DNA from: Nocardia higoensis
GTDB taxonomy: Bacteria; Actinomycetota; Actinomycetes; Mycobacteriales; Mycobacteriaceae
Reading direction: 5' to 3'
DNA length: 64,000 nt
Assembly: GCF_015477835.1 (NCBI RefSeq)
Contig: NZ_JADLQN010000001.1
Location: 62,001-126,000 of the forward strand
A program made the translations under genes and the position numbers. The notes below the pieces were generated by a model. It saw nothing but the letters and a program-made list of their open reading frames with translations, ran no database searches and was not told the origin of the DNA. Positions 19,201-29,958 of this stretch are shown here, in pieces; the stretch's first letter is position 1, and each line of letters starts with the position of its first letter.

Positions 19201-21947
19201 GGCCTGTCGCGCTGCCTTCCTATGCTTTCGAACACGAGCGCTTCTGGGCTGTCGCCGAACGGCACGTCCGGTCGGCCGGGCTGTCCTCGGCGGAGCACCC
19301 CCTGCTCTCCGGCGTGGTCCACATGGCCGACGGATCCGGCTGGCTGTTCACCGGTAGCTGGTCGGTCGAGCGGCATCCGTGGTTGCTCGACCACCTCGTC
19401 TTCGGCCGGGTGGTGGTATCGGGCACCACGCTGGTGGAGGCGGTCGCCGCGGCAGGGGCACGCGCGGGCTGTCCCGTCGTCGCCGAACTCGTGCTGGAAT
19501 CGCCGCTGATCGTGCCGGACGGCGCGGAGGCGGCGATCCAGGTGCGGGTCGGTGAGCCCGACGACGAGGGCAGATCTCGTTGCACCGTGTACTCCGACAC
19601 CGCCGTCGACGCGGGCGGTGCCTGGGTATGCCACGCCTCGGGCGCTCTGGTCACCGAGAGCGACACAGCGGCACCGTATCCGGTGATTTCCCCGCCGGCG
19701 GATGCCCACGAGGTGGAGGTCGCCAACGCCTATGCGGCGCTGGAGGAGCGCGGCTTCGGCTACGGCCCGGCCTTCCGGGGGATGCGCGCGGTCCAGCGGC
19801 GCGGCGAGGAGATCTACGCCGAGGTCAGGATCCCGGAGTCCGGTTCGGGCTTCCTGCTCCATCCCGGCGTACTCGACGCAGCCTTCCACGCGGCACTGCT
19901 CGGCGACGGGGCATCCGCACCCGACGGTGTCGTCCTCCCGTTCGTGTGGTCGGGAGTCCGGTTCCTGCGGCGTCCCGGCTCCGGCGCGCTGCGGGTGCGC
20001 CTGACCCCGACGGGGCCGGACGCGGTGGGCATAGTGGCGATCGACGAGGCCGGAGACGTTGTCGTCTCGGTGGACTCGGTGGTCTCCCGGCCCGTCTCCT
20101 CGGACCACCTGGGTCCGTCCCGCTCCCGGACCGATGCGCTGTTCACACTGGGCTGGCCGGAGATCGCCCCGTCGCCGATGGGCACGCCGAGACGCCTAGC
20201 GCTCCTGGGGCCGGAGATCGAAGCGGATCCGCGAGCCCGGGATGTTCGGCGTTTCCAGGACGTGCCGGATCTGCTCGCCGCGCTCGACGGTGGGGAGGTG
20301 GCCCCCGATGTGGCCCTGGTGCGGATCACGGCACCGGAGGACACGGATGTTCCCGAGGCCGCGCACGCCACGACTCGACGGGCACTGGAACTGGTACAGC
20401 GGTGGTTGTCGGCGCCGGGACCGGCCACGACCCGGCTCGTGGTGGTGACCGAACACGCGGTGGCGGTGGATGCCGATGCCACCGTCGCGCTGCCGGTTGC
20501 CCCGGTCTGGGGACTGCTGCGCAGCGCACAGACCGAGCACCCCGACCGGATCGTGATCGCCGACCTGGACACCGAGCCCCGGGCCGACCCCCGCCGCTGG
20601 TGGCATGAGCTGGATCTCGCGATCGGCGCGGGCGAGCCGCAGATCGCGGTGCGCGCCGGGCGACTGCGTGTCCCCCGGCTCGAGCCGGTCCCGAGCACCG
20701 GCCGCTCGGCCGGACTCGATCTCCGGGCGGACTGCTTCGATTCCGAGTCGACCGTGCTCGTCACCGGCGGCACGAGCGGTCTCGGCGCGTTGACCGCCCG
20801 CCACCTGGTGACCGAGCACGGTGTCCGGCACCTGGTCCTGGCGAGCCGGAGCGGTCCGGCGGCGGAGGGCATCGACGAATTGGTGCGGGAGCTGGCGGAA
20901 TCCGGTGCCGAAGTTCGTGTCATCGCGTGCGATGTCAGCGACCCGGCCGCGGTCGCCACCCTGATCGCGGGCATCGGGCCCGAACATCCGTTGCGTGTGG
21001 TCGTGCACAGCGCCGGCGTGCTCGCCGACGGAGTGATCGAGGCCATGCTGCCGGAGCAGCTGGACCGGGTGCTGGCGGCGAAGGTGGACGCGGCATGGAA
21101 TCTGCACCGGGCCACCCGCCATCTCGAGCTGTCCGGATTCGTCCTGTTCTCGTCGGCTTCGGGCGTTCTCGGTGGCGCGGGCCAGGCGAACTACGCTGCC
21201 GCGAACGTCTTCCTGGATGCTCTCGCGCAGTTCCGTCGCGCCGCCGGACTGCCGGGCACCTCCCTGGCCTGGGGGTATTGGGCCCCCACCACCTCACTCA
21301 CCCGGGAACTGCGGGAACTGGACGTCGCCCGGCTGGGAGAGTCCGGGGTGGTCGCGATGTCGGCAGAGGAGGGCCTGGCACTGTTCGATGCCGCGCTCGC
21401 CGGCCGGGATCCGGTGGTGTTCCCGGTTCGCCTCGACAGGGCGGCACTGCGCAGCCAGGCGCGGGCGGGACGCCTCGACCCGGTCCTGGACGGTCTCGTC
21501 ACCTCCGGCCGGGATGCCGCGACCGCAGACCCCGCGGCGGAACTACGGGAGACACTGGCCGCACTCGGGGCGCAGGAGCGCGAGCATCACCTGCTGCAGG
21601 TGGTCCGGGAAGCGGTCGCGACCGTGCTGCATCACCGTACTCCGCAGGCCGTGGCCCCCGAGCGGGCCTTCAAAGAACTCGGCTTCGATTCGCTGGCCGC
21701 AGTACAACTTCGGAACCGTCTGAGCCGCACCACCGGCCTGACCCTGGCGCCCACCATCGTCTTCGACCATCCCACGCCCCATGCGATCACCGCCTGCCTG
21801 CTCGACCGCTTGTTCCCCGCGCGGGCCGAGTCCGGGCCCGTCGCCGCACCCGTGATGTCCGCCGAGCACGCCGAGGAACTGGCGGGTATCGACGGCATGG
21901 ATGCCGAAGCCCTTGTCCAGCTCGCCCTGCGCGGGGATCGGCAGTAG
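16218..21947 (+). CDS. Type I polyketide synthase: ACP(load)-KS-AT-DH-KR-ACP
   Basis: 1909 aa. An N-terminal ACP (Ser59 in GYNSL) precedes the first KS and probably accepts the FAAL-activated starter. KS: Cys292 in ACSSS with both catalytic His motifs. AT: nucleophile Ser751 in GHSQGE, specificity motif YASH at 855-858 and a RVDVVQ segment, both typical of methylmalonyl-CoA. DH: His1059 and Asp1220 are present, but the HxxxGxxxxP motif ends in Ser. [10 protein letters not shown], Tyr1659, and LAD in place of the B-type LDD. C-terminal ACP: Ser1825. No ER is present, so the expected unit is an alpha-methyl enoyl. The segment 18362-18660 around the AT nucleophile has TTG/GTG/GGT-rich codons unlike the rest of the gene. 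The C-terminal tail is short and not of the classical EIFDLID type. Confidence 0.95.
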   Translation: MSDHAVPASLLSRRLAGVPAGERYAVVLEVVRGETADLIGKGIEAVDPERAYQDYGYNSLAAVELTRMLSEASGFELPLTLLFDYPTPAAVAGHLLARFDPSSVADAADAPPRARAEHDDPIVVVGMACRYPGGAHSAEQLWQVVHAGVDAVTEFPADRGWDVEATYHPDPDHPGTSYARSGGFLSGAAEFDAGFFGIGPREALAMDPQQRQLLEGVWEAFEDAGIDPVSLRGSDTGVFVGACDSDYRHLARSSRDELEGYWAVGSAGSVLSGRVAYTFGLVGPAVTVDTACSSSLVATHLAMQSLRRGESSLALAAGVTVYATPALFVEFSRQRAMSPDGRCRSFAEDADGAGWSEGVGVLVLERLSDARRNHHRVLAVLRGSAVNQDGASNGLTAPNGPSQERVIRAALADAGLSGNDVDAVEAHGTGTTLGDPIEAQALMATYGRGRDATPLWLGSIKSNIGHSQAAAGAAGLIKMIMSIRHAILPRTLHAEAPTSTVAWAESGVRLLTEARAWPDHGRPRRAGVSAFGIGGTNAHVIVEQAPMDDDAAESVPDPAAPSLFVSGPVVWVLSAKSRPALAGQARRLRAWILADPELDPVDIAYSLIATRARWEHRAVVVGRTRESLLAGLDAVIDGSHEDRADLPIASGRAGRIERVAYAFPGQGAQWPGMAVELLDSSPVFAARMAECEQALAPHLDWSLTDVLRDIEGAPSLDRVDVVQPVLFSVMVSLAALWEALGVRPDGVVGHSQGEVAAACVAGRISLADGARVVAVRSRLVRDLVVAVGGGGRMMSVAEPVERVRERLRRWPGRVWVAAVNGPAMVTLSGAGQTLGEVYDSCVADGVWVRWVPVDYASHSPEVDAVREPLLAALGELRIEDGPVRFHSTVPGAPTESTSDYWFRNMREPVLFDPAVRAMLAEGYRAFVEVSPHTALTVPLEQSVVATGVDPREVCVVGSLRHDDGSPERFLLSVAEAFVAGVDVDWRALFAGRDARPVALPSYAFEHERFWAVAERHVRSAGLSSAEHPLLSGVVHMADGSGWLFTGSWSVERHPWLLDHLVFGRVVVSGTTLVEAVAAAGARAGCPVVAELVLESPLIVPDGAEAAIQVRVGEPDDEGRSRCTVYSDTAVDAGGAWVCHASGALVTESDTAAPYPVISPPADAHEVEVANAYAALEERGFGYGPAFRGMRAVQRRGEEIYAEVRIPESGSGFLLHPGVLDAAFHAALLGDGASAPDGVVLPFVWSGVRFLRRPGSGALRVRLTPTGPDAVGIVAIDEAGDVVVSVDSVVSRPVSSDHLGPSRSRTDALFTLGWPEIAPSPMGTPRRLALLGPEIEADPRARDVRRFQDVPDLLAALDGGEVAPDVALVRITAPEDTDVPEAAHATTRRALELVQRWLSAPGPATTRLVVVTEHAVAVDADATVALPVAPVWGLLRSAQTEHPDRIVIADLDTEPRADPRRWWHELDLAIGAGEPQIAVRAGRLRVPRLEPVPSTGRSAGLDLRADCFDSESTVLVTGGTSGLGALTARHLVTEHGVRHLVLASRSGPAAEGIDELVRELAESGAEVRVIACDVSDPAAVATLIAGIGPEHPLRVVVHSAGVLADGVIEAMLPEQLDRVLAAKVDAAWNLHRATRHLELSGFVLFSSASGVLGGAGQANYAAANVFLDALAQFRRAAGLPGTSLAWGYWAPTTSLTRELRELDVARLGESGVVAMSAEEGLALFDAALAGRDPVVFPVRLDRAALRSQARAGRLDPVLDGLVTSGRDAATADPAAELRETLAALGAQEREHHLLQVVREAVATVLHHRTPQAVAPERAFKELGFDSLAAVQLRNRLSRTTGLTLAPTIVFDHPTPHAITACLLDRLFPARAESGPVAAPVMSAEHAEELAGIDGMDAEALVQLALRGDRQ
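18362..18660 (+). other. Compositionally distinct block inside an AT domain
   Basis: About 300 bp covering the AT region around the GHSQGE motif of the PKS at 16218. Leu is mostly TTG, Val GTG and Gly GGT/GGG, with runs of G and T on the coding strand, whereas flanking DNA uses CTG/CTC, GTC and GGC. The reading frame and protein motifs are intact. This is what a gene-conversion tract or an imported AT segment would look like; it is an inference from composition only. Confidence 0.5.
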
Positions 21948-21960
21948 GAGGACCGGCCCG

Positions 21961-24900
21961 ATGTCGATGTCGATGAACGAGGTCGTCGAGGCGCTGCGCG
22001 CGTCGATCAAAGACAACGCGCGATTGCGCAGAGACCATCAGCGACTGCTCGAGGCGGCGCACGAGCCGATCGCGGTGGTCGGCATGGCCTGCCGGTATCC
22101 CGGAGGCGTGGGCTCACCGGCGCAACTGTGGCAGCTGGTGTCCGACGGCGTCGACGCGGTCGCGGACTTTCCCGCCGACCGGGACTGGAATGTCACGGCC
22201 CTCTATGATCCCGATCCAGGGCATCCGGGAACCACCTACTGTCGTTCGGGTGGATTCCTGTCCGGTGCCGGTGATTTCGATGCCGCCTTCTTCGGCATCG
22301 GCCGCCGTGAGGCGTTGGCGATGGATCCGCAGCAGCGGTTGTTGCTGGAGGGCGTGTGGGAGGCGTTCGAGGATGCGGGGATCGATCCGACCTCGGTCCG
22401 GGGCAGCGATACCGGCGTCTTCGCCGGTGCCATGTATCGCGACTACGAGCTCATCACCCGGACAGTCGATGAACTGAGTGGCTATTGGGGCGTCGGTTCG
22501 GCGGGCAGTGTGGTGTCGGGCCGGGTCGCGTACAGCTTCGGTCTGGTGGGCCCCGCGGTGACGGTGGATACCGCGTGTTCGTCGTCGCTGGTGGCGACGC
22601 ATCTGGCGATGCAGTCGCTGCGGCGCGGCGAGTGCGCCATGGCCATCGCCGCGGGCGTGACGGTTCTCGCGACACCGGGCCTGTTCGTGGAGTTCTCGCA
22701 ACAGCGGGTCATGTCGCCGGACGGCCGGTGCCGCGCGTTCTCACAGAGCGCCGACGGGTCGGGTTGGTCGGAGGGAATGGGAGTGCTGCTGCTGGAACGA
22801 CTTTCCGACGCCATACGCAACGATCGCGATATCGTCGCCGTACTGCGCGGTTCGGCGGTGAATCAGGACGGGGCCTCGAACGGTTTGACCGCTCCGAACG
22901 GCCCGTCGCAGGAAAGGGTGATCCGCGCGGCACTGGCCGACGCCCGCCTGAGGGCGGACGAGGTGGACGCGGTGGAGGCGCACGGCACCGGAACCCCGCT
23001 GGGTGACCCGATCGAGGCACAGGCGCTGATGTCGACCTACGGCGAGGATCGCGCCGGTGCACCGCTGTGGCTGGGTTCGATCAAGTCGAACATCGGTCAC
23101 AGCCAGGCGGCCGCCGGTGTGGCGGGGGTGATCAAGATGATCATGGCCATGCGGCACGGGGTGCTCCCCGAGACGCTGCACGCGCAGACGCCGACGGACA
23201 AGGTCGATTGGTCCGGCGGGGTGTCGTTGCTGACAGCGGCACGGCCGTGGCCGGAGAACGGGCATCCGCGGCGGGCGGGCGTGTCCTCGTTCGGGGTGTC
23301 CGGTACCAACGCGCACGTGATCGTGGAGCAGCCACCCGAGCCGACCGCCTGCGCCGACCCGGCGCCGGGAGTGGCGGCGTTCCGCGCGGGGCCCATCGTC
23401 TGGGTGCTCTCCGCGAAGTCGGCCACGGCGCTGCCGGAGCAGGCCGGGCGACTGCGCGAACGGGTGCTCGCCGATCCCGGCCTGGACCCGGTCGATATCG
23501 GATATTCGCTGGTGGCGACCCGGGCGCGGTTGGAACATCGCGCGGTCGTGGTCGGGATCACCCGGGCGGAACTGTTGGAAGGACTCGAGGCTGTCATCGA
23601 CGGACGCACGGCTCCCGGCGTCGTCGTCGGACGGGCGGATCGGTCCGGTCGGGTGGGCTTCGTCTTCCCCGGGCAGGGCGGGCAATGGGCTCAGATGGCA
23701 GTCGAACTCCTCGACACCGCGCCGGTATTCGCCGAGCGAATCGCCGAATGCGCGGCCGCGCTCGACCCCCATGTCGAGTGGTCGCTGATCGACGTGCTGC
23801 GCGGTCGTCCGGACGCGCCCGCCCTGGATCGGGTCGATGTCGTGCAGCCGGTGCTGTTCTCGGTCATGGTGTCGCTGGCGGCGCTGTGGGAATCCTTCGG
23901 GGTGCGGCCACACGCGGTGATCGGCCACTCCCAGGGGGAAATCGCCGCGGCGCAGGTGGCCGGTGCGCTCGAGCTCGCGGATGCGGTGCGGCTGGTCGCA
24001 GTGCGCAGCAGGCTGATCGGCGAACTCGGGACCACAGGGGGTGCGCTGCTGTCGATCGTGGACTCGGCGGACTCCGTCCGTGCGCTGCTGAGTGAATTCG
24101 ACGATCTCACGATCTCCGCGGTCAACGGACCGCGAGCGGTCGTCGTCGCCGGGCCCCGCGAATCGCTGGCGCGATTGGAACGCGTGCTGGCGCGTGCCGG
24201 AACGATGCGCTGGCTGGTGGACGGCGTCGATTTCGTCGCGCATTCCGCGGCGATGGACGGATTGCGCGAGCCGTTGGCGCCCGCGCTCGCGGCGCTACAC
24301 CCGGTCGCCGCCCGCGTGCCCTTCTACTCCACGGTGACCGGAAGAGTCCTCCCGACAACCGAACTCGACGGCTCCTACTGGTATCGCAACCTTCGCGAGC
24401 CGGTTCTCTTCGAGCCCGCACTGCGTGAACTGCTGGCGGCGGGCAACGACGTGGTGATCGAGGTGGGCCCGCATCCGCTGCTGACCCTCGGTTCCGAGGA
24501 GACGGTTTCCGACAGCGGAATTCGCGCCGCCGTCGTAGGCACGCTGCGGCGCGGTGACGGTGGGCCTCGGCGCATGCTGCACGCGCTGGCCGAGGCGTTC
24601 GTCGCCGGTGCCGACATCGACTGGCGGGCCGTGTTCGCCGGTCGCGACGCCCGTCGCGTCGCCCTGCCGACCTACGCCTTCGACCACGAGCGATTCTGGG
24701 CCGTCGCCGAAACCCTGGGCGACGCGGCGGAACTCGGTCTGGCCCCCAGCGTCCACCCGCTGCTCGCCGGCGCCGTCCGCCCGGGCGGGGGCCCGGGATG
24801 GCTGTGGACCGGTGGCTGGTCGTCGGCCCGCCATCCGTGGCTGGCCGACCACGCCGTCTTCGGTGAGGTGGTCGTCTCGGGTACCACGATGCTGGAATTG

Positions 24901-27522
24901 GCGGCGGCGGCCGGAACCCGGGCCGGGTGCCCGGTGGTCGCCGAGTTGATGCTCGAGGCCCCGCTGATCATTCCGGCGGACACCACCGTCGGCGTCCAGC
25001 TGACCGTGGGCGACCCGGACGAGCACGGCAGGCGCGAATTCGCCTTCCACACCACCCTCGACCACAGCGAATGGACCCGGCACGCCGCCGGCGTCCTGAG
25101 CCCGGAGGTCGCCTCACCACGGGACGAACACTGGGACACCTGGCCGCCGCCCGGCGCGACCACGATCCCCACCGAGCGATGGTATGAATCGCTCGCCTCC
25201 CGCGGCTTCGGTTACGGCCCGGCCTTCCGTGGCCTCCGGGCGGTGTGGCGGCACGGCCGCGACATCTACGCCGAAGTCGTCTCCCCGACGCCGGGCCGAG
25301 GCTATGCGATCCACCCGGCCCTGCTCGATGCGGCCTTCCACGCGGCCCTGTGTGTTTCCGAGCCCGACGGCACGGTCGGCGGTCCGGCGGCCGAGGACGG
25401 TGTCGTGCTGCCGTTCGTGTGGTCGCAGGTCTGGTTGCGGGCCGACTCCGGTGCCCCGCAGGCATTGCGGGTGCGGCTGCGTCCGACCGGGGTGGATTCG
25501 GTGTCGATGGTCGGTGTGGACAGCGCCGGTCGCGTGGTGGTTTCGGTGGGGGAGGTGGTCTCGCGGCCATTGTCGGTGGCGCAGCTGGCCGCGGGCCGGC
25601 GCTCGGCGCAGGGGGCGCTGTATGAGGTGCGGTGGGAGACCGCGACGGCGGCGGAGCGTACGGCTCCCGAGTTCGCGGTGGTGGAGACGGGATTCGACCC
25701 CGGCGGCCTGACCGGGCTGCCGCGGTATCCGGATCTGGCGGCGCTCGAGGCCGAGGCAGAAGCGGGTGCGCCGCTGCCGGAGGCGGTGGTGGTGGCGATT
25801 CCGCCGGTGCGGGGACCGGTGCCGGACGCGGCACGGCAGTCGGTCCTCGACACTCTCGCGATGGTCCACAGATGGCTGGCCTCGCCGTGGTTCTCGAAAT
25901 CCAGGCTGGTCGTGGTCACCTCAGGTGCGATCGCCGTCGCGAAGGACGAAACGCCGGAACTGTCGACCGCGCCGGTATGGGGTCTGCTGCGCAGCGCCCG
26001 GGCCGAACACCCGAACCGTTTCGTACTCGTCGACACCGACACCGACACCGACACCGCCGACACCGACACCGGCACCCGTTCGAAGGGTGAGGTGGGATGG
26101 TCGGGCGTGGCGGCGGCGCTGGCGATCGGCGAGCCGCAGGTCGCGATCCGCTCGGGCCGCGTTCACGTTCCGCGGCTGACCAGATGCACCACACCGGCTC
26201 CCGCCACCACCGTCTTCGACGCCGAGTCGACGGTGTTGATCACCGGCGGTGCGAGCGGTTTGGCGGCGCTGCTGGCCCGCCACCTGGTGGTCGCGCACGG
26301 CGTGCGTTTTCTCGTGCTGGCGAGCCGCAGCGGCGCGGCGGGGGCGGGGGCCGACGTCCTGGCGGCGGAACTGACCGAGCTCGGCGCGCGGGTACGGATC
26401 GAGGCTTGTGACGTGGCCGATCCGGCCGCGGTGACGGATCTGATCGCCTCGATCGACCCGACCCATCCGTTGCGTGTCGTCGTTCACGCGGCGGGCGTAC
26501 TGGCCGATGCCACAATCGAATCGATGACCCCCGACCATGTCGATCGGGTACTGGCGGCCAAGGTGTCCGGCGCGTGGAATCTGCACCGGGCCACCCGAGA
26601 TCTCGACTTGTCCGGCTTCGTGCTGTTCTCCTCCGCCTCGGGCCTGCTGGGTGGCCCGGGCCAGGCGAACTACGCCGCCGCCAACGTGTTTCTCGACGCG
26701 CTGGCCCACTGGCGACGAGGCCGCGATCTACCTGCGGTCTCGATGGCCTGGGGCCTGTGGGCGCAATCGACGTCGATGACCGGCGAGCTCACCGATCTGG
26801 ACGTCTCCCGGCTGGCCGGAACGGGTCTCGCCGCCATGCCTGCCGATGTGGGCACGGCATTGTTCGACGCGGCACTGTCGTCGCCGAACCCCGTCGTCTC
26901 GCCGATGCGGCTGGACATCGCCGCACTGCGGGCGCGCGGCCGGACCGCGGAGCTGCCCGCTCTGCTGCGCGGCCTGGTGCCCGCCACGGCCGGGAAGCCG
27001 GACACCGGGGCAGCGGAGGTCCTGCGGAACCGGCTGGCGTCGCTGACGCCCCAGGAACGCGAACGCCACCTGTTGCGGCTGGTGTCGACCGAGGCCGCGG
27101 AGGTTCTGCACGCCGATGTGGCGACGATCGACCCGGAAAAGGCCTTCAAGGATGTCGGATTCGACTCCTTGGCCGCCGTGGAACTGCGCAACCGCCTCGC
27201 CCACGCCACGGGGCTCACCCTGCAGGCCACCCTGGTCTTCGACCATCCGACTCCGAGCGCCGTGACCAGGCGCCTGCTCCAGCAGCTCACACCCGGCGCA
27301 GCGTCCGGATCGACCGCGCATCCCCTCGACCTCGCACTGGACCGGCTGGCGGAGCTGATCCGCTCGGCCACCACCGAGGATCGCGCGCGTGTGGCCGAAC
27401 GCCTGCGCGCGACCCAGCGCATGCTCGAGGACGAGGCGCGCGAGGAGGGGACCGAGCGCATCAGGTCGGCAACGGCCTCGGAGATCTTCGATCTGATCGA
27501 CAACGATCTGGGGGTGCGCTGA
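21961..27522 (+). CDS. Type I polyketide synthase: KS-AT-DH-KR-ACP with docking domains
   Basis: 1853 aa from ATG 21961 (AGGAGG 9 nt upstream). A coiled-coil docking segment (1-35) is followed by KS (Cys206 in ACSSS), then AT with Ser657 in GHSQGE. In place of YASH or HAFH the AT has FVAH at 758-761, which leaves the extender uncertain (the RVDVVQ segment leans to a branched unit). DH: His964 and Asp1123, again with Ser instead of the motif Pro. KR: Tyr1571, LADA region, but the cofactor loop reads [10 protein letters not shown], with Ala where a Gly is usual. ACP: Ser1736. The end ([14 protein letters not shown]) is a textbook donor docking tail, meaning another KS protein should follow in the assembly line even though the next gene is a thioesterase. 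Confidence 0.95.
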   Translation: MSMSMNEVVEALRASIKDNARLRRDHQRLLEAAHEPIAVVGMACRYPGGVGSPAQLWQLVSDGVDAVADFPADRDWNVTALYDPDPGHPGTTYCRSGGFLSGAGDFDAAFFGIGRREALAMDPQQRLLLEGVWEAFEDAGIDPTSVRGSDTGVFAGAMYRDYELITRTVDELSGYWGVGSAGSVVSGRVAYSFGLVGPAVTVDTACSSSLVATHLAMQSLRRGECAMAIAAGVTVLATPGLFVEFSQQRVMSPDGRCRAFSQSADGSGWSEGMGVLLLERLSDAIRNDRDIVAVLRGSAVNQDGASNGLTAPNGPSQERVIRAALADARLRADEVDAVEAHGTGTPLGDPIEAQALMSTYGEDRAGAPLWLGSIKSNIGHSQAAAGVAGVIKMIMAMRHGVLPETLHAQTPTDKVDWSGGVSLLTAARPWPENGHPRRAGVSSFGVSGTNAHVIVEQPPEPTACADPAPGVAAFRAGPIVWVLSAKSATALPEQAGRLRERVLADPGLDPVDIGYSLVATRARLEHRAVVVGITRAELLEGLEAVIDGRTAPGVVVGRADRSGRVGFVFPGQGGQWAQMAVELLDTAPVFAERIAECAAALDPHVEWSLIDVLRGRPDAPALDRVDVVQPVLFSVMVSLAALWESFGVRPHAVIGHSQGEIAAAQVAGALELADAVRLVAVRSRLIGELGTTGGALLSIVDSADSVRALLSEFDDLTISAVNGPRAVVVAGPRESLARLERVLARAGTMRWLVDGVDFVAHSAAMDGLREPLAPALAALHPVAARVPFYSTVTGRVLPTTELDGSYWYRNLREPVLFEPALRELLAAGNDVVIEVGPHPLLTLGSEETVSDSGIRAAVVGTLRRGDGGPRRMLHALAEAFVAGADIDWRAVFAGRDARRVALPTYAFDHERFWAVAETLGDAAELGLAPSVHPLLAGAVRPGGGPGWLWTGGWSSARHPWLADHAVFGEVVVSGTTMLELAAAAGTRAGCPVVAELMLEAPLIIPADTTVGVQLTVGDPDEHGRREFAFHTTLDHSEWTRHAAGVLSPEVASPRDEHWDTWPPPGATTIPTERWYESLASRGFGYGPAFRGLRAVWRHGRDIYAEVVSPTPGRGYAIHPALLDAAFHAALCVSEPDGTVGGPAAEDGVVLPFVWSQVWLRADSGAPQALRVRLRPTGVDSVSMVGVDSAGRVVVSVGEVVSRPLSVAQLAAGRRSAQGALYEVRWETATAAERTAPEFAVVETGFDPGGLTGLPRYPDLAALEAEAEAGAPLPEAVVVAIPPVRGPVPDAARQSVLDTLAMVHRWLASPWFSKSRLVVVTSGAIAVAKDETPELSTAPVWGLLRSARAEHPNRFVLVDTDTDTDTADTDTGTRSKGEVGWSGVAAALAIGEPQVAIRSGRVHVPRLTRCTTPAPATTVFDAESTVLITGGASGLAALLARHLVVAHGVRFLVLASRSGAAGAGADVLAAELTELGARVRIEACDVADPAAVTDLIASIDPTHPLRVVVHAAGVLADATIESMTPDHVDRVLAAKVSGAWNLHRATRDLDLSGFVLFSSASGLLGGPGQANYAAANVFLDALAHWRRGRDLPAVSMAWGLWAQSTSMTGELTDLDVSRLAGTGLAAMPADVGTALFDAALSSPNPVVSPMRLDIAALRARGRTAELPALLRGLVPATAGKPDTGAAEVLRNRLASLTPQERERHLLRLVSTEAAEVLHADVATIDPEKAFKDVGFDSLAAVELRNRLAHATGLTLQATLVFDHPTPSAVTRRLLQQLTPGAASGSTAHPLDLALDRLAELIRSATTEDRARVAERLRATQRMLEDEAREEGTERIRSATASEIFDLIDNDLGVR
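26032..26076 (+). repeat. Hexanucleotide microsatellite (GACACC)n encoding Asp-Thr repeats
   Basis: Four GACACC units, then GCC, then two more GACACC units and a final GGCACC. It codes for an Asp-Thr-rich loop between the structural and catalytic halves of the KR in the PKS at 21961. Copy-number change would keep the frame because the unit is 6 bp. Confidence 0.8.
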
Positions 27523-27525
27523 GCC

Positions 27526-28371
27526 ATGTCCACCGACGCCTCGTCCGACCCGCTGCTCGCCGGAAGACCGGCGGGTGCGGCGAGTTTGACGGCCGTGCTG
27601 CGTCGGGCGCACGAGGCGGGCGCCCTAGCGGAGGCGATCCCGGTGCTGCGGGCGGCGGCGGCCACGCGCAGCACCTTCACCTCGGCGGCCGATCTCCCCC
27701 GCCCGTCGAAGCCTCTGCTGGTCAGCGAAGGCGCGCTTCCGGTCCTCGTCTGCGTGCCGTCGTTCCTCGCCGGGTCGGGCCCGCACCAGTTCGCGCGGCT
27801 GGCCGCCTCGTTCGAGCGGCGCTCGCGCGCGAAGGCGCTCGTCCTTCCCGGATTCGAGCGGGCCGGTGCGGTTCCCGCGGACTGGTTCGCGGCGATCGAC
27901 GCCCTGACGAGTGCTGCCCGGTCCGCCGCGGACGGTGAACCCCCGGTTCTGGTCGGCTACTCGATCGGTGGAGTGGTCGCACACGCGATGGCGCAGCGCT
28001 TGGAAGAGATGGGACGGCCGGTGGCAGGCATCGTCATGATCGACACGGTCGATCCCGGAGCCGAGGCACGTGCGGCGACTTTCACCTGGGCGCTGGGCAG
28101 CGTCCTCGATCGGGATGCCGACGGCCGGTTGGTCACCGACGACAATCTCACCGCCATGGGCGCCTACCTCGGAATACTGCAGCAGTGGCACCCCGGTCCG
28201 GTCGCCACCCCTGTGCTGATGCTGCGCGCACAGCGCCGCCCCGGCGGTGCGGATCGGCCGATCTGGGACCTCGCGGCGACCACCGTCTCGGTACCCGCCG
28301 ACCATTTCTCCATCATGGAAGAGGACGCCGTGCACACCGCGCGCGCCATCGAAGGATGGCTACATCGGTAG
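27526..28371 (+). CDS. Thioesterase (alpha/beta hydrolase) releasing or editing the polyketide
   Basis: 281 aa, starting 3 nt after the PKS stop, so it is the last gene of the operon. The GxSxG nucleophile motif is GYSIGG. An Asp follows in MIDTVDP, and the catalytic His lies in ADHFSIMEEDA near the C-terminus, giving the complete Ser-Asp-His triad of PKS thioesterases. About 70 residues before the hydrolase core (to the VPSFLAGSG strand) resemble the linker that normally tethers a type I TE to an ACP. It may therefore be a split-off chain-release domain rather than a type II editing enzyme. The partner ACP could be any carrier in the cluster, including the discrete methoxymalonyl ACP. Confidence 0.88.
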   Translation: MSTDASSDPLLAGRPAGAASLTAVLRRAHEAGALAEAIPVLRAAAATRSTFTSAADLPRPSKPLLVSEGALPVLVCVPSFLAGSGPHQFARLAASFERRSRAKALVLPGFERAGAVPADWFAAIDALTSAARSAADGEPPVLVGYSIGGVVAHAMAQRLEEMGRPVAGIVMIDTVDPGAEARAATFTWALGSVLDRDADGRLVTDDNLTAMGAYLGILQQWHPGPVATPVLMLRAQRRPGGADRPIWDLAATTVSVPADHFSIMEEDAVHTARAIEGWLHR

Positions 28372-28377
28372 CGCACC

Positions 28378-29379
28378 TCAGTTGTGCCACCGCATCGCCG
28401 CCGCGGCGGCGAAATCACCGGCGTGCGCGAATCCCGCCATCACCACCAGCGAACCGTCGGCGATCCTGCCCTCTCGGATCGCGATGTCGAGCGTCACCGG
28501 AACCGCCGCGCCGTAGAGGTTTCCGCAGCGGTCGAAGGTGTCGAGATGCTGCTCGGGTTCCAGCCCCAATGCCCGGCGCCAATTGCGCAGGAACAGCCGA
28601 TTGGGTTGATTCGTGACCAGATAGTCGACGGCGCCGAGATCGATGTCGATCTGTTTGCACAGCTCGCCGACCACCTCCGGGACCAGTCTGTTCCCCCGAT
28701 CGATGATCTCCTTGGACTTCAGTTGATCGAACACGATCTCCAGCTCGCCGCTGCCCGCTGCCCAGTACTTGCGGCCGTCGCCCGTCGCGGGCGACATATC
28801 CGGGGCGAAGGCGGGCGTATTCCGGACGTGGACGCCCAGCACGGGGGAACGGCCGTGCGCGGTGACATAGGCGACGCCACAACCGTCTCCGGCTATGGCC
28901 GCGCTCTGCTTCCCACTCAGCTCCGGCTGGGCGAACAGCTGGCCCGCCGTGTTCTGAACATTCGCCAGCAGAACGGTTTTCGCCTCGCCACTGCTGATCA
29001 TCGCGCGAGCGATCTTGAGCATGTACGGAAAGGCGCCGCACCCGCCGTTGTGCAGATCCAGCACCAGCGCCGGATCGCACCCCAGCCGGTAGGCGGCCTC
29101 CGCTCCGCATCCGGTGATGCATTCGTCGGGTAGCAGGGTGTTGGTGATCAGCAGGTCGACATTGCCCGCCGGCTCGAGGCCGAGACGTTCGAACATCGGC
29201 CGCGCAGCTTCGACGACCATGTCCGCCGCCCGCTGTGTGGGCGCGATCCGGTGCCGCTGGTCGGGCAGCCGGAACAGCGGGCTCTGGGCCATCGGATCGG
29301 CCGCCGCGACCGCCGGGTCGACTGTGAGCACCTCCGGCGGGAGGTAGCTGCCGAATGCCGCGATACTCATCGGATGCAC
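28378..29379 (-). CDS. KAS III (FabH)-like acyltransferase with His-to-Asn change in the active site
   Basis: 333 aa; GTG start with GGAGAGGAAG upstream. The thiolase fold and nucleophile Cys114 in NGGCGAF match FabH/KAS III. The motif that normally reads HQAN is TNQPN (257-260 region), so the catalytic His is Asn257. The last Asn survives in CGNLYG (Asn287). Without the His, decarboxylative condensation is doubtful. An acyl-transfer or ester/amide-forming role, as known for several KAS III relatives in natural-product pathways, is more likely. It is convergent with the thioesterase gene (6-bp gap) and divergent from the small SRPBCC gene. Confidence 0.85.
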   Translation of the reverse strand: MHPMSIAAFGSYLPPEVLTVDPAVAAADPMAQSPLFRLPDQRHRIAPTQRAADMVVEAARPMFERLGLEPAGNVDLLITNTLLPDECITGCGAEAAYRLGCDPALVLDLHNGGCGAFPYMLKIARAMISSGEAKTVLLANVQNTAGQLFAQPELSGKQSAAIAGDGCGVAYVTAHGRSPVLGVHVRNTPAFAPDMSPATGDGRKYWAAGSGELEIVFDQLKSKEIIDRGNRLVPEVVGELCKQIDIDLGAVDYLVTNQPNRLFLRNWRRALGLEPEQHLDTFDRCGNLYGAAVPVTLDIAIREGRIADGSLVVMAGFAHAGDFAAAAAMRWHN

Positions 29380-29484
29380 GTGGACTTCCTCTCCTACCCG
29401 GATTCCCGTATTCGACTATCCCTCAATACCTTCGACTCGCACCAGTTTGCCTGTGTCGCGCGCGCGACCGTATCTTTCCGGAGT

Positions 29485-29958
29485 ATGGATGTGGTCGTGC
29501 GACAGCTGATGAAATGTTCCCCCGACGAATATCTCGATTTCGTCATGGACGTCGAGCGCTATGCCGAGGTCGACGACAAGATCACGTCGATTTCCTGGAT
29601 ACGGCGCGAAGGCGATGTCGTTCGCTTCCGATTCCGGCCCGCGCTTCCCGGATTACCGCGGCCGATGCCGAGAATGGTGCTTCAGCTGACGCTGGTGGCC
29701 GGGGAGCGCATCGATCTCCGATTGGCGCCGTTACCGATGAACAAGTTCGGCAACCGTGTCATGACCTATACGGGCAGTTTCGTCTGCACGCCCGCCGACG
29801 GCGGCACCCTCGTCACGAGCTCGACGACGCTGGAGGTGATTCCCGTCCTGCGATGGCTGATCGAACCGATCCTGCGACGCACTCTGCCCGCGAACTTCCA
29901 GGCGGAAATCGAACACGCCAAGTCCTATATCGAAGCCCGTAGCGCCTACAACAGCTGA
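29485..29958 (+). CDS. SRPBCC (START/cyclase-like) domain protein, copy 1
   Basis: 157 aa. It is a single SRPBCC hydrophobic-cavity fold domain: ERYAEVDDKI segment, central beta strands and a long C-terminal helix. It is a clear paralogue of the gene at 31334-31807, sharing the SPxEYLxFxMDVERYAEVDDKI start and the RWLIxPILRR near the end. Such domains act as polyketide cyclases, aromatases or lipid carriers. ATG 29485 is chosen because it gives the same N-terminus and length as the paralogue. The 3' end overlaps the convergent FAD monooxygenase gene by 13 bp. The two copies bracket that monooxygenase, suggesting a shared substrate. Confidence 0.8.
   Translation: MDVVVRQLMKCSPDEYLDFVMDVERYAEVDDKITSISWIRREGDVVRFRFRPALPGLPRPMPRMVLQLTLVAGERIDLRLAPLPMNKFGNRVMTYTGSFVCTPADGGTLVTSSTTLEVIPVLRWLIEPILRRTLPANFQAEIEHAKSYIEARSAYNS

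Noticed and set aside
18036..20108. 690-codon antisense open frame in the PKS
   Set aside because: It lies opposite AT and DH domains with intact motifs; composition is that of a reverse shadow.
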